Shown one piece after another: positions 29,564 to 37,736 of a DNA stretch of 64,000 nt. A program made the translations under genes and the position numbers. The notes under the pieces are model-generated. The model was not told where the DNA came from and made no database searches. It saw nothing but the letters and a program-made list of their open reading frames with translations. Source of the DNA: Lachnospiraceae bacterium (lineage in GTDB: Bacteria; Bacillota; Clostridia; Lachnospirales; Lachnospiraceae); NCBI GenBank assembly GCA_016287095.1, contig JAEEVK010000006.1, positions 1 through 64,000 of the forward strand, written 5' to 3'. Each line of letters begins with the position of its first letter. Position 1 is the first letter of the stretch.

Positions 29564-30318
29564 TATTTTGCACCTCCCTCTGCAGTTACATCCTTATATA
29601 CGCCTAAAGGATAGTAAGGAAGCATATTGTTCTGAAGCCATTCTACAGCAGCCTTAGGGCTGAGACCCCAGTTGGTAGGACAGGTAGAAACTACCTCTAC
29701 GATAGAATATCCGAGTCCGTCGATCTGGTTCTGGAATGCCTTCTTGATAGCCTTCTTTGCTTCGTTTACATGCTTTACGTTATCAACTGTTACACGCTGT
29801 GCAAGTGCTACACCGTCAAGAGTTGAAAGCATTTCGCACATTCTGATGGGATAACCTGCTGTCTTTACGTCACGTCCGTAAGGAGTGGTCTGTGTGATCT
29901 GTCCGGGAAGTGATGTAGGAGCCATCTGTCCACCGGTCATACCGTAGATTGCGTTGTTGATGAAAATAACTGTGATATTCTCACCACGTGTAGCTGCATG
30001 TACGGTCTCACATGTACCGATAGCTGCCAAGTCACCGTCGCCCTGATATGTAAATACTACATTCTCAGGATGAGCACGCTTAACACCTGTAGCAACGGCC
30101 TGAGCACGTCCGTGAGGTGCCTGGATCATATCACAATTGAAATAGTTATAACTGAATACAGAACATCCAACAGAAGCGATGCCGACTGCATTGCCTTCAA
30201 CACCGAGCTCATCGATTGCTTCTGCTACGAGTCTGTGTACTATACCATGCGTACAGCCCGGACAATAATGAAAGGGAATATCTGCTAATGCATGGGGTTT
30301 TTCAAATACTACTGCCAT
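29563..30318 (-). CDS. vorA: 2-oxoacid:ferredoxin oxidoreductase, beta (thiamine diphosphate) subunit
   Basis: 251 residues. The thiamine diphosphate/Mg motif is GDGDLAAIGTCE ending in INNAIYGMTGGQMAPT. FHYCPGCTHGI near the N-terminus is the family's conserved Cys block. With the alpha subunit it decarboxylates a 2-oxoacid and passes electrons to ferredoxin, making acyl-CoA. Branched-chain 2-oxoacids or 2-oxoglutarate are both possible; sequence alone does not decide. It starts 19 bases after the alpha gene. Confidence 0.9.
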   Translation of the reverse strand: MAVVFEKPHALADIPFHYCPGCTHGIVHRLVAEAIDELGVEGNAVGIASVGCSVFSYNYFNCDMIQAPHGRAQAVATGVKRAHPENVVFTYQGDGDLAAIGTCETVHAATRGENITVIFINNAIYGMTGGQMAPTSLPGQITQTTPYGRDVKTAGYPIRMCEMLSTLDGVALAQRVTVDNVKHVNEAKKAIKKAFQNQIDGLGYSIVEVVSTCPTNWGLSPKAAVEWLQNNMLPYYPLGVYKDVTAEGGAK

Positions 30319-30336
30319 TTTTCTACTCTCCTTTCC

Positions 30337-31389
30337 TTATGCCATAGCTTCGATCTGAGCCAGTACCTCTGCAGGTGTAGGGATGATACCGCCGGTACGT
30401 CCGAAGAACTCTACGGGCTTTCTGCCGTTTACGGCAAGCTTAACATCGTCTACCATCTGACCCATATTCATTTCTACTACTAAGTACTTCTTAGCAGTGC
30501 CGATAGTCTTCTCTAATGCGTCTACAGGGTAAGGCCAAAGTGTGATAGGTCTGAACAGACCTGCCTTGATACCCTTTGCTCTTGCAGCATTAACTGCAGA
30601 CCTTGATACACGTGAAGAAGCGCCGAATGCTACTACTACGATATCAGCATCCTCTGTTAAGTAGCTCTCTGAACGCTGCTCATTAGCCTTAACAAGCTCA
30701 TAACGCTCATAACGAGCCTTAACCTTCTCCTCAAGGTCCTTTGCTTCTATATAAAGTGAGTTAACTACATTGTGCTTTCTCTGGTTCTTGTGACCTGATG
30801 CTGCCCAAGACTTATCTCCCTCATGTACCTCTGCAGCGTCAGGGAATACAACGGGTTCCATCATCTGTCCTAACATACCGTCTGAAAGGATCATAGCGGG
30901 CATTCTGTACTTTTCAGCTGTCTCAAAAGCAAGTGCTACAAAGTCAGCCATCTCCTGTACTGTTGAAGGAGCAAGTACGAATAACTGGAAATCACCGTGG
31001 CCAAGTGCCTTGGTTGCCTGCCAGTAGTCTGCCTGTGAAGGCTGGATAGATCCAAGTCCGGGGCCGCCACGCTGTACGTTGATGATAACTGCGGGTACAT
31101 CTGAACCTGCGATGTAGCTAACGCCCTCTGACTTAAGGCTGATTCCGGGTGATGAAGATGATGTCATGGCACGTACACCTGATCCGGCTGCACCGAGTAC
31201 CATGTTGATAGCTGCTATTTCCGACTCTGCCTGAAGGAAGGTTCCGCCTACTTTAGGCATCTTCTTTGACAGATATGCGGAAAGCTCTGTCTGAGGCGTG
31301 ATCGGATATCCGAAGAAATGACGGCAGCCTGCCTGGATAGCAGCCTCGCCAAGTGCCTCATTTCCTTTCATTAAAACTTTCTCTGACAT
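30337..31389 (-). CDS. vorB: 2-oxoacid:ferredoxin oxidoreductase, alpha subunit
   Basis: 350 residues. Typical alpha-subunit blocks: KGNEALGEAAIQAGCRHFFGYPITPQ-type start, AAGSGVRAMTSSSSPGISLKSEG and VQRGGPGLGSIQPSQADYW, which bind the thiamine pyrophosphate end. The C-terminal TKxVPE-like domain ends with KYLVVEMNMGQM. The length matches the separate alpha subunit of four-part Vor/Kor enzymes, not the fused pyruvate enzyme. It follows the ferredoxin-like delta gene after 15 bases. Confidence 0.91.
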   Translation of the reverse strand: MSEKVLMKGNEALGEAAIQAGCRHFFGYPITPQTELSAYLSKKMPKVGGTFLQAESEIAAINMVLGAAGSGVRAMTSSSSPGISLKSEGVSYIAGSDVPAVIINVQRGGPGLGSIQPSQADYWQATKALGHGDFQLFVLAPSTVQEMADFVALAFETAEKYRMPAMILSDGMLGQMMEPVVFPDAAEVHEGDKSWAASGHKNQRKHNVVNSLYIEAKDLEEKVKARYERYELVKANEQRSESYLTEDADIVVVAFGASSRVSRSAVNAARAKGIKAGLFRPITLWPYPVDALEKTIGTAKKYLVVEMNMGQMVDDVKLAVNGRKPVEFFGRTGGIIPTPAEVLAQIEAMA

Positions 31390-31404
31390 GATTTTATCTC
31401 CTTT

Positions 31405-31614
31405 TTAATCTCTCTCAACTGTAATGCATACATCAGGACACATTGTAGCACAGGACTTACATCCTGAACACTTGCTAGGATCCGTCATGGTAGCCGGATG
31501 ATAGCCCTTGACATTGAGTCTGTCCTTATCGAGTGCAAGCAGATGCAGAGGACATGCATTTACACACATCTCACAGCCCTTGCAAAGTGACTCGTTGATA
31601 GTTACTTTTCCCAT
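31405..31614 (-). CDS. vorD: 2-oxoacid:ferredoxin oxidoreductase, delta (2[4Fe-4S]) subunit
   Basis: 69 residues with two complete cluster motifs: CKGCEMCVNACP and CSGCKSCATMCP. It passes electrons from the thiamine centre to free ferredoxin. First of the four structural genes, 80 bases downstream of the P-loop ATPase gene. Confidence 0.92.
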   Translation of the reverse strand: MGKVTINESLCKGCEMCVNACPLHLLALDKDRLNVKGYHPATMTDPSKCSGCKSCATMCPDVCITVERD

Positions 31615-31694
31615 TCTTCAAACCTCCTTACCTAATGACTTCTTATATATTGTTCAATTTCTAACGTTATAATGGCTTCTCTCAAGGAGAAGGC

Positions 31695-32405
31695 TTACAC
31701 AGAACCGACTTTGTTATCAAACTTGGCGTTCTGCCATACTGTCTTTACATATATATCCACTGGATAGATTTCACATACAGTATCCGCCATGATCATCCCT
31801 GTATCGTACAACTCTCTCTGTACTGTATTGCAGATTACTGGCAGACTTGTTTTCTTTGCGATTGAATCCGCGAATGCAAGTCCTTCGTCAAATATCGCCT
31901 GATTGGTGTCCATCATCATATGCGAGTTGTTTACCAGGTATGTAGGCTTAAGTCCTGATACAGCTTCTATCTCTCCCAGTACCTCTACTGCCTCATCTAA
32001 GTCAGTGCTCATCGAACGGAACCTGTTGATAACATAGAGCATGTCGTAATTCACTGTCTCAAACTGCGGTCTGAATCTGCCAAGTACTGTAGCTCCGGCA
32101 TCATCTCCGCCTACATCGATTATCACGACATCCTTTTTCTCAAAGATACCATACATAGCGGCAGGTAGCGAAGGGATATCCAGGTTGGTAGCTCCAAATA
32201 CCGGAGTAATGACCTCAACTCCTCTTTCTTCAAGTATCCCTCTAAAGTCCGATGTTCTGAAATAAGGGTTTATCAGATCCATGTCCACCAAGGTGACCTT
32301 TCTGCCGGCCTTTATATAGTCAAAAGCCAGATTTATCGCAAAATTGGTCTTGCCGCAGCCATAATGCCCGGTCACAACTATAAAATCCTTAAGTTTCTCT
32401 ATCAT
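31695..32405 (-). CDS. SIMIBI-class P-loop ATPase linked to the Vor/Kor operon
   Basis: 236 residues related to the MinD/ParA/CooC group. P-loop GHYGCGKTNFAINLA, then TLVDMDLINPYFRTSD (switch I) and VVIIDVGGDDAGATVLGR (Walker B). It lacks the second P-loop lysine of the deviant KGGxGKT form. It opens the oxidoreductase operon behind its own strong promoter. A role in inserting or protecting the Fe-S or thiamine cofactors, or in regulating the complex, is inference from position only. Confidence 0.8.
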   Translation of the reverse strand: MIEKLKDFIVVTGHYGCGKTNFAINLAFDYIKAGRKVTLVDMDLINPYFRTSDFRGILEERGVEVITPVFGATNLDIPSLPAAMYGIFEKKDVVIIDVGGDDAGATVLGRFRPQFETVNYDMLYVINRFRSMSTDLDEAVEVLGEIEAVSGLKPTYLVNNSHMMMDTNQAIFDEGLAFADSIAKKTSLPVICNTVQRELYDTGMIMADTVCEIYPVDIYVKTVWQNAKFDNKVGSV

Positions 32406-32450
32406 AACCTTATGACTGCCTTTCTATATCATTGACACTCCATGTGAATT

Positions 32451-32479
32451 TTTATACAAAAACCCATGTATAATGTCAA
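32451..32479 (-). promoter_or_regulatory. Strong promoter of the ATPase-vor operon
   Basis: On the minus strand a consensus TTGACA (32479-32474), a 17-base spacer, TATAAA (32456-32451), 45 bases before the ATPase ATG. The rest of the 250-base divergent gap is AT-rich and must also serve the plus-strand gene at 32657. Confidence 0.75.
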
Positions 32480-32656
32480 AAACCTCAAACTTCACCTACA
32501 TAAATTTGTATTATAGCATCCCTGTCAAAATTTAGCAAGAACTTTTTGTATAATAATACAAATAAAAAAATTATTAACTTTACTATATCAATTCATTAAC
32601 ATTTGTGGTAATATAAATATATCAAGTTATATGATTAATTTTGAAAGGGGACTCCT

Positions 32657-33718
32657 ATGAAAAAACTTATTACAGGATTTTTCCTGTGCTTACTGGCAGT
32701 TGTTGCTCTCGGTACAGTAACCGCCAAAGCTGCCTCAAAAAAAATAACCTTAAAAAAATCTACCGATAAAACAGTCTATGACTACATGTTTATCAGTATA
32801 TATTCTTCCCTCAAGGAAGCTGATATTGATAAGATTGAGTATAAGCAGGGCAAGGTTACCAAAACTGCTGACAAATATTGGAAAGACGCTGATAACGCCC
32901 AATATTTCTACACAAACGACGACGGCAAGGTTGAAACATCATTCCTTATCTATAATAACGCCACTTACTCCGTAAGACTTACCACAAAATCAGGTCAAAA
33001 ATATGTTAAGAGCATCAAGGTTAAGAATTTTGCTGTTACCAGTGAAAATTCAGAGTCTTCTTACTTTATAAAGAAGATATCCGGGCCCAGTGCTAAAGGC
33101 AATTATTCTATCACCTGTGATGTAAAGACCCAGCTTACTACAAGATATTCTACTTTCAGGGGAACAAAGAAAGGTGATACCGTAAATCTTGGCGGTGGCA
33201 AGTATGTCACAATTATCGAGTACTGGAAAATGAGCAAAAACAATGAAATATATAAACCCAATAAATATGATGATGAGGTTGCTGTTGTAGTTGTTCGTCC
33301 TCAGAATCCCGCAGATTTCTATGATAAGCTTTATGATAATATAAACTTAGAGGAACAGCCTTCATTTTATGATTTCGGTTTTATAAATGATTCAAACTAC
33401 GAAGAAACATTAAATGCATATGAAGACTATGCCTGGTTTGATGGCGGCGACTATTATGTACCTATCTATAAGAACTTAGGCACCAGGAAATTTATCGTAA
33501 CCAAAAACACCGTTGTAAAGCCTGCTTATATGAGTTCTTCTCTTGGTTACGACGAGATATCTGGTACTGACTACATGAAGCTCTGGCTTGGCAAGAAGCA
33601 GATCGACGGTATATATATTGTTAAGGATGTAGAACTTAAAATCTACGAAAAGTATGATAAGAAAAATAAAGAATTTACTGATGTTGCAGCTTATATTAAG
33701 GAAATCTATATGCCTTAA
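32657..33718 (+). CDS. Secreted protein of unknown function
   Basis: 353 residues with a clear signal peptide (MKKLITGFFLCLLAVVALG, cleavage likely after TAKA). AAAGGGG lies 8 bases before the ATG. The mature protein is rich in Lys, Tyr and Asp and probably beta-rich, with no family I recognise. A single-gene transcript: its own terminator follows. Confidence 0.75.
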   Translation: MKKLITGFFLCLLAVVALGTVTAKAASKKITLKKSTDKTVYDYMFISIYSSLKEADIDKIEYKQGKVTKTADKYWKDADNAQYFYTNDDGKVETSFLIYNNATYSVRLTTKSGQKYVKSIKVKNFAVTSENSESSYFIKKISGPSAKGNYSITCDVKTQLTTRYSTFRGTKKGDTVNLGGGKYVTIIEYWKMSKNNEIYKPNKYDDEVAVVVVRPQNPADFYDKLYDNINLEEQPSFYDFGFINDSNYEETLNAYEDYAWFDGGDYYVPIYKNLGTRKFIVTKNTVVKPAYMSSSLGYDEISGTDYMKLWLGKKQIDGIYIVKDVELKIYEKYDKKNKEFTDVAAYIKEIYMP

Positions 33719-33745
33719 AACTTTATTACATAATGATTATGATTT

Positions 33746-33775
33746 GGGTCCCCGATCATTCGGGGACCTTTTTAT
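33746..33775 (+). terminator. Terminator after the secreted protein at 32657
   Basis: GGTCCCCG (33747-33754) with CGGGGACC (33761-33768), then six T's. Confidence 0.92.
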
Positions 33776-33849
33776 ATAACCGAGCAGGTTGATTCCTTCT
33801 CTCCTTTCGTAAAAAAAGAGCCCCGATATTCAGAGCTCTCGTAAAAAGA

Positions 33850-33883
33850 AGAAAAACTTAAAATCAAAGTAGATACTTTGATT
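33850..33883 (-). terminator. Terminator downstream of the 34003-34611 gene
   Basis: Perfect 9-bp arms AATCAAAGT (33862-33870) and ACTTTGATT (33875-33883). On the minus strand a T-rich run follows. It lies 120 bases beyond the in-frame stop of the gene, but overlaps the stop codon of an out-of-frame extension. Confidence 0.75.
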
Positions 33884-34037
33884 ACCAGGTGATACTTGCT
33901 CCGACTACCTGCACAGCCAGATCAATCATAGATTGACTTCTTGGAGCAGCTGCACCCTTTGCAGGTGCGTATATTACGCATTCTTCTTTTTTAACATAAG
34001 TATTAGTTCCACAAGCAGTCCTTGACTCTCTTCTCTA
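33882..34037 (-). pseudogene. Out-of-frame coding-like tail, possible frameshifted C-terminus
   Basis: Between TAG (34037-34035) and TAA (33884-33882) there are 50 open codons, 40 of them past the stop of the 34003 gene, in another frame. They read naturally (GTNTYVKKEECVIY, then APAKGAAAPRSQSM) with codon use like the neighbours, but have no usable start. The TAA overlaps the terminator stem. A one-base indel near 34010-34035, or recoding, would join it to the upstream gene. Confidence 0.45.
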
Positions 34038-34611
34038 TATACTCCTTCTGGTTTTTGTAATCTGTCCAGAGACTGATATAGCCGATACCATGCTGCTTGA
34101 GTAATATCTGAGTACCTACTTTTGTACTCATATGAGGGCTTCTTAACTGGATGGCCACCTTAGGTGTAGCTCCATCAGAAAGCAGGAACTCTACCGACTG
34201 GTATGCACCGTTTGCACCCGCTACAAAATCCTTTACAGGAACATCTTCCGTAAGTGTCATATTAGGGAAGCTCTCCTTCAGGATCGTCCTGAAATGATCT
34301 CTGTCGCAATGATAAATCTGAGCGTAATCGATACCGTCAATGATCTTTGCTCCGCCCTCTTCATATGTAGGTGCAGGACTCGGCTGATATCCGCCATTCT
34401 GAGTGTTATTAGGTATTACATAGCCCTGATATCTTTCATTTGAAGGAGCTCCATTGTTGCTGACAGTTGTATTTGCATTAGCTGTATGCTGATTAACTGA
34501 ATTATTAATAGCATTTGATATACTCGATGCTGCAGCATCTACCGCATGTCTTGTAACATCACGCTCTACCTCTCTCTTAACCGATCTTAATAATCCGTCT
34601 AAGAAACCCAT
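34003..34611 (-). CDS. Unknown protein, possibly frameshifted near its C-terminus
   Basis: 202 residues from the ATG at 34611 (MGFLDGLLRSVKREVERDV), chosen for the GGAAAGG ribosome site; a start 42 bases earlier lacks one. No signal peptide. An amphipathic N-terminal part is followed by an Asn/Ala/Thr/Pro-rich linker and a compact C-terminal domain (about 95-202, YAQIYHCDRDHFRTILKES to the end). Family not recognised. The last residues (KRVKDCLWN) may be the product of a frameshift, since an out-of-frame coding-like tail continues to the terminator. Confidence 0.7.
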   Translation of the reverse strand: MGFLDGLLRSVKREVERDVTRHAVDAAASSISNAINNSVNQHTANANTTVSNNGAPSNERYQGYVIPNNTQNGGYQPSPAPTYEEGGAKIIDGIDYAQIYHCDRDHFRTILKESFPNMTLTEDVPVKDFVAGANGAYQSVEFLLSDGATPKVAIQLRSPHMSTKVGTQILLKQHGIGYISLWTDYKNQKEYIEKRVKDCLWN

Positions 34612-34717
34612 ATTATTAACCCTTTCCTTTCTCCGTAAAACATTTATCCCCAATTGTTTTATATCTTACGAATAGAAATTTTATCATATAATAAAATCAT
34701 AGTCAATATAAATTATT

Positions 34718-34747
34718 ACACCTCATCAGTCAGCTACGCTGACAGCA
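34718..34747. repeat. REP-like intergenic repeat, truncated copy
   Basis: Begins ACACCTCATC and forms a GTCAGC/GCTGAC hairpin (34729-34743). It lacks the second CCTTCC/GGAAGG hairpin of the copies at 49047 and 54322. Confidence 0.7.
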
Positions 34748-34752
34748 AGTTT

Positions 34753-36786
34753 TTAGCCCCACTCAGGGTATCTGGTGATCGTACTCCAGAGACAATCAAT
34801 AAAGGTGATGTAATCTTCCCTATAAAACAGTCCGTTTGTCTCTTCTTCACCAAATGAACACTTCTTGAATGTAAGCTCTATGTCGCTGTCATTATCAAAG
34901 CTATACCATGAACCGGCAGCGTTAGAACCATAGAACATACAATTTGTAAAGGTTACATTGCCACCGAGTTCATATAACTCATCTATACCGTACTCACAGT
35001 CATGTATACAGCTGTTAAACACTCTTACATTTCCGCTTTCGTAATAAATGCCGAGTCCGTATACACCGCATCCAAAGAGATCCACATTATAGATACCAAC
35101 ATCTTTACATGCATAAAGATCTATAACGTTACCCTCGCAGTTTCCTCTCGATGTATGACCTGCTGTAAATGAACAAAGCTGTAACCTGTCACAGTCCTCA
35201 AATCTGAATACAGCCGAATATCTGGGATCAATGAGGAGTATTGTATCATCAGGATCTTCGTATCCGCCGCTTATCAGCAGATCATCAACATCCTTTATAA
35301 CAAGTTCAAAGCCATCAAAGTTTTTGTTAAGCTGAACATACTTATGAGAACTGTTAAACTTGACAAGATCAAGGTTTTCAATATAATCGCTCAGATTGTA
35401 TTCACCGGGAGCTATGATCACGCCTGCACCGGGTCTGATAGCATTGATCAGTTCTTCAGCATTGGTTACTACCGTAAAGCCTGATTCTTCAAGGAAAGCC
35501 TTGTTATAGTTGTGATTAACAGGCGACCAAAAACCATCCTCATAAACTGGATACTCACCTACATAATCATTGATCATATAGCCGAATCTGCTGTCATTAT
35601 CTATTACACCGTCTTCATCTATATGCTGTGATACGAGATAAGCCCTGTTTCCAAGATAGTCATACGAATAAAGAAGTTGAGTAATAAATCCTTCGTCTCC
35701 CTTCTCTATTGTGCTTATGAGCATTCCGTTTTTGTCATAGGTGTATGATGTTTCGATGATATCACCCTTATTATTACCTATTTTTTCAATAAGTCTGCCC
35801 TGTGCATCATAAGTATACTTTGTCCTATTATCATATCTGGCATTGTATTCCTCTATACATCTGCCTTTATTATCATAAGTATATTCTACACCGGTCATGA
35901 TTTCACCACCGGCATATCTAACGGCATACTCGGTCCTGTTGCCATTAGCATCATACTCATATGTAAGATAAGTATCATATGCGTCATCATTGCCTGTGGA
36001 ATAGCCTTTAACTAAATTGTTGTTAGCATCATACTCATAAGTGTTAGTCATTACAATATCACCGGGTTCTGAATATGTTACTTCTTTATAATTTCCGTTT
36101 TTATCGAACTTAAAATTATATCCTTTAGTACCATTATATGCAGACTCAGTGCTGACCTCTGTAATCTGTCCTCTCTTATTGTACTTGTAAGTAGAAACAT
36201 AATGATCGCCTAAAGGATCTGAAGAAGATTGGGCTTCTACTGTAATAGTCCTGCCCTTTTTTGTAGAAGTACCAATAAAGTAAGAAGCATCAACATTGAC
36301 ATCCTTGATCTTTGCTCCCTTTCTCAGTACATATCTGGGATCAAATGTAGGTGAGTAAGGGAATGTAATACTATTAACAGTCTTGCCCTTTGCAACTACC
36401 AGCTTGTCATTTGAAACATCCGTCCAATAAAAAGTATTGCCTGACGCAGCCTCGGTATATTTTTTAACAAAGTTAACCTTTATGGATTTAAATTTTGATT
36501 TATTCTTTATTGAAGCATTCTGTGCATATATTACCAGTTCTTTGTTCTTTGCATTCTTTACTGAAGGAATAGTAATATTATCATATGTTTCAGTTCTTAA
36601 AATAATAGTTGCTGCCGACTTAGCCTTCATCGCTTTCTTAAGCTGCTTTACAGTATAAACTGCCTTAAAAGAATTTGATGCTGCCTTTGTCTTTACCGGT
36701 GCGATATCTGCAAGGGATACTACAAATGTAAGAACAAGACTCAAGACCAGCAATGTTTTTAATAATCTATTGATAGACTTTTTCAT
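34753..36786 (-). CDS. Secreted YD-repeat and beta-helix protein (paralogue 1)
   Basis: 677 residues; AAGGAG lies 9 bases before the ATG. A signal peptide (LLKTLLVLSLVLTFVVSL) is followed by a Lys-rich domain containing YTVKQLKKAMKAK and ITIPSVKNAKNK, about eight YD repeats of the RHS type (YEYDANGNR, YTYDAQGRLIEK), and a C-terminal right-handed beta-helix (about 450-677; NVIDLYACKDVGIYNVDLFG, FNSCIHDCEYGI). It is likely exported and surface-exposed; there is no anchor motif. A paralogue with the same order lies at 39062. The two flank a 222-residue secreted protein and a reverse transcriptase. Function unknown; beta-helices of this type often bind or cut polysaccharide, but no catalytic set is visible. 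Confidence 0.82.
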   Translation of the reverse strand: MKKSINRLLKTLLVLSLVLTFVVSLADIAPVKTKAASNSFKAVYTVKQLKKAMKAKSAATIILRTETYDNITIPSVKNAKNKELVIYAQNASIKNKSKFKSIKVNFVKKYTEAASGNTFYWTDVSNDKLVVAKGKTVNSITFPYSPTFDPRYVLRKGAKIKDVNVDASYFIGTSTKKGRTITVEAQSSSDPLGDHYVSTYKYNKRGQITEVSTESAYNGTKGYNFKFDKNGNYKEVTYSEPGDIVMTNTYEYDANNNLVKGYSTGNDDAYDTYLTYEYDANGNRTEYAVRYAGGEIMTGVEYTYDNKGRCIEEYNARYDNRTKYTYDAQGRLIEKIGNNKGDIIETSYTYDKNGMLISTIEKGDEGFITQLLYSYDYLGNRAYLVSQHIDEDGVIDNDSRFGYMINDYVGEYPVYEDGFWSPVNHNYNKAFLEESGFTVVTNAEELINAIRPGAGVIIAPGEYNLSDYIENLDLVKFNSSHKYVQLNKNFDGFELVIKDVDDLLISGGYEDPDDTILLIDPRYSAVFRFEDCDRLQLCSFTAGHTSRGNCEGNVIDLYACKDVGIYNVDLFGCGVYGLGIYYESGNVRVFNSCIHDCEYGIDELYELGGNVTFTNCMFYGSNAAGSWYSFDNDSDIELTFKKCSFGEEETNGLFYREDYITFIDCLWSTITRYPEWG

Positions 36787-36833
36787 AATAGACTACTCCT
36801 TGATTTAAATTATCATGTTTAAAAGACATTATA

Positions 36834-37502
36834 TTATAAGCGCTTTATCCTCATACCTGTGAGGATAAAGCCATAATCAGACTTAGTTGACTTTTTGAAG
36901 GTATAAGTAATCTGATAATTAGCCTTTTCACCAGCTTCACCCTGTCCCCAGTAACCAAAGAATACTTTCTTTGTTACTGTGTATGTTTTTCCTTTCTTCT
37001 TTATAGAAAAATCTCTTTCATAGAGTCCGGTTTCTGTTTCATAGCATTCAAACTTTGCTATAGCACCATCATCATTGGTTATATATGCCTCAGACATGGA
37101 GCCTCTTTCACCAAACCATAAATTATTACAAGTAATCTTTTTACCAAAGATTTTTGAGGCCTGCTTTTTTAATGTCTTTTCATTGATCGCATAGTAATCG
37201 GTAAAACCATATCCGTAATCATCAGTACGAATAAGATCACCTTCAACAAAAGGAATACTAAGAGCTGCTACTTCTGCCATCCACTCCTTTGATGAACCAT
37301 ATGCTATTTCATCAAGATCATAATAATCCATCTGAAAGCGCCATAATGCTTCCCATTCAAAACAACCGATTTCTTCAATTATCTGTTTAATGGGTGTCTC
37401 ATAACTGCTTTTGTCCTCTGTTGTAGCTGCTGAAACCATAATGTTACCACAGCACAGAGCAAGTATAAGTGTCATTACTACTAATTTGAATGCTTTTTTC
37501 AT
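36834..37502 (-). CDS. Small secreted protein of unknown function
   Basis: 222 residues with a signal peptide (LVVMTLILALCCGNIMVSA). The mature part has many aromatic residues and a KKKGKTYTVTKKVFFGYWG stretch, probably one beta-rich domain. No family recognised. It has a likely -10 element and a large leader hairpin upstream (37535-37588). It lies 47 bases ahead of paralogue 1 on the same strand. Confidence 0.72.
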   Translation of the reverse strand: MKKAFKLVVMTLILALCCGNIMVSAATTEDKSSYETPIKQIIEEIGCFEWEALWRFQMDYYDLDEIAYGSSKEWMAEVAALSIPFVEGDLIRTDDYGYGFTDYYAINEKTLKKQASKIFGKKITCNNLWFGERGSMSEAYITNDDGAIAKFECYETETGLYERDFSIKKKGKTYTVTKKVFFGYWGQGEAGEKANYQITYTFKKSTKSDYGFILTGMRIKRL

Positions 37503-37534
37503 AGTTTTGATCCTTTCTTATTTGTTATTATGAT

Positions 37535-37588
37535 ACAGAAGCTTTATTATCAAAGTTTATTTGATAATAAAATACTTCTGTCATTATA
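37535..37588 (-). promoter_or_regulatory. Large leader hairpin directly after a -10 element
   Basis: Arms ACAGAAG-C-TTTATTATCAAA (37535-37554) and TTTGATAATAAA-ATA-CTTCTGT (37560-37581) pair over 19 bases. On the minus strand TATAAT (37588-37583) lies right before it, so transcripts of the 36834-37502 gene would begin inside the stem. No T-run follows. It may be a 5' mRNA-protecting stem or an operator. Confidence 0.55.
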
Positions 37589-37673
37589 CAGGATATTAAA
37601 AGTATAACACACCTTTAAGAATATTACACTATTAATCTTACTAATTCTTCCTTCTATTTTATTCTTGTATCGT

Positions 37674-37736
37674 CAGGATTGATTCTCAATCCTGTCCGGT
37701 TGGAAAATGCATTTGCTAATGATGCTATGCATCATT
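37674..37736 (-). other. Two hairpins at the 3' end of the reverse transcriptase gene
   Basis: Hairpin one (37718-37725 with 37729-37736, loop of 3) covers the stop codon; hairpin two (37674-37682 with 37686-37694, loop of 3) follows 23 bases later. Neither has a T-run. They could be part of a structured RNA made with the reverse transcriptase. Confidence 0.5.

Noticed and set aside
34003..34653. Start of the 34003 gene at 34653, and likewise 53036, 59314, 46388, 28913 and 11315 for other genes
   Set aside because: In each case a later ATG has a clear ribosome site and gives a better N-terminus, so the later start was used.
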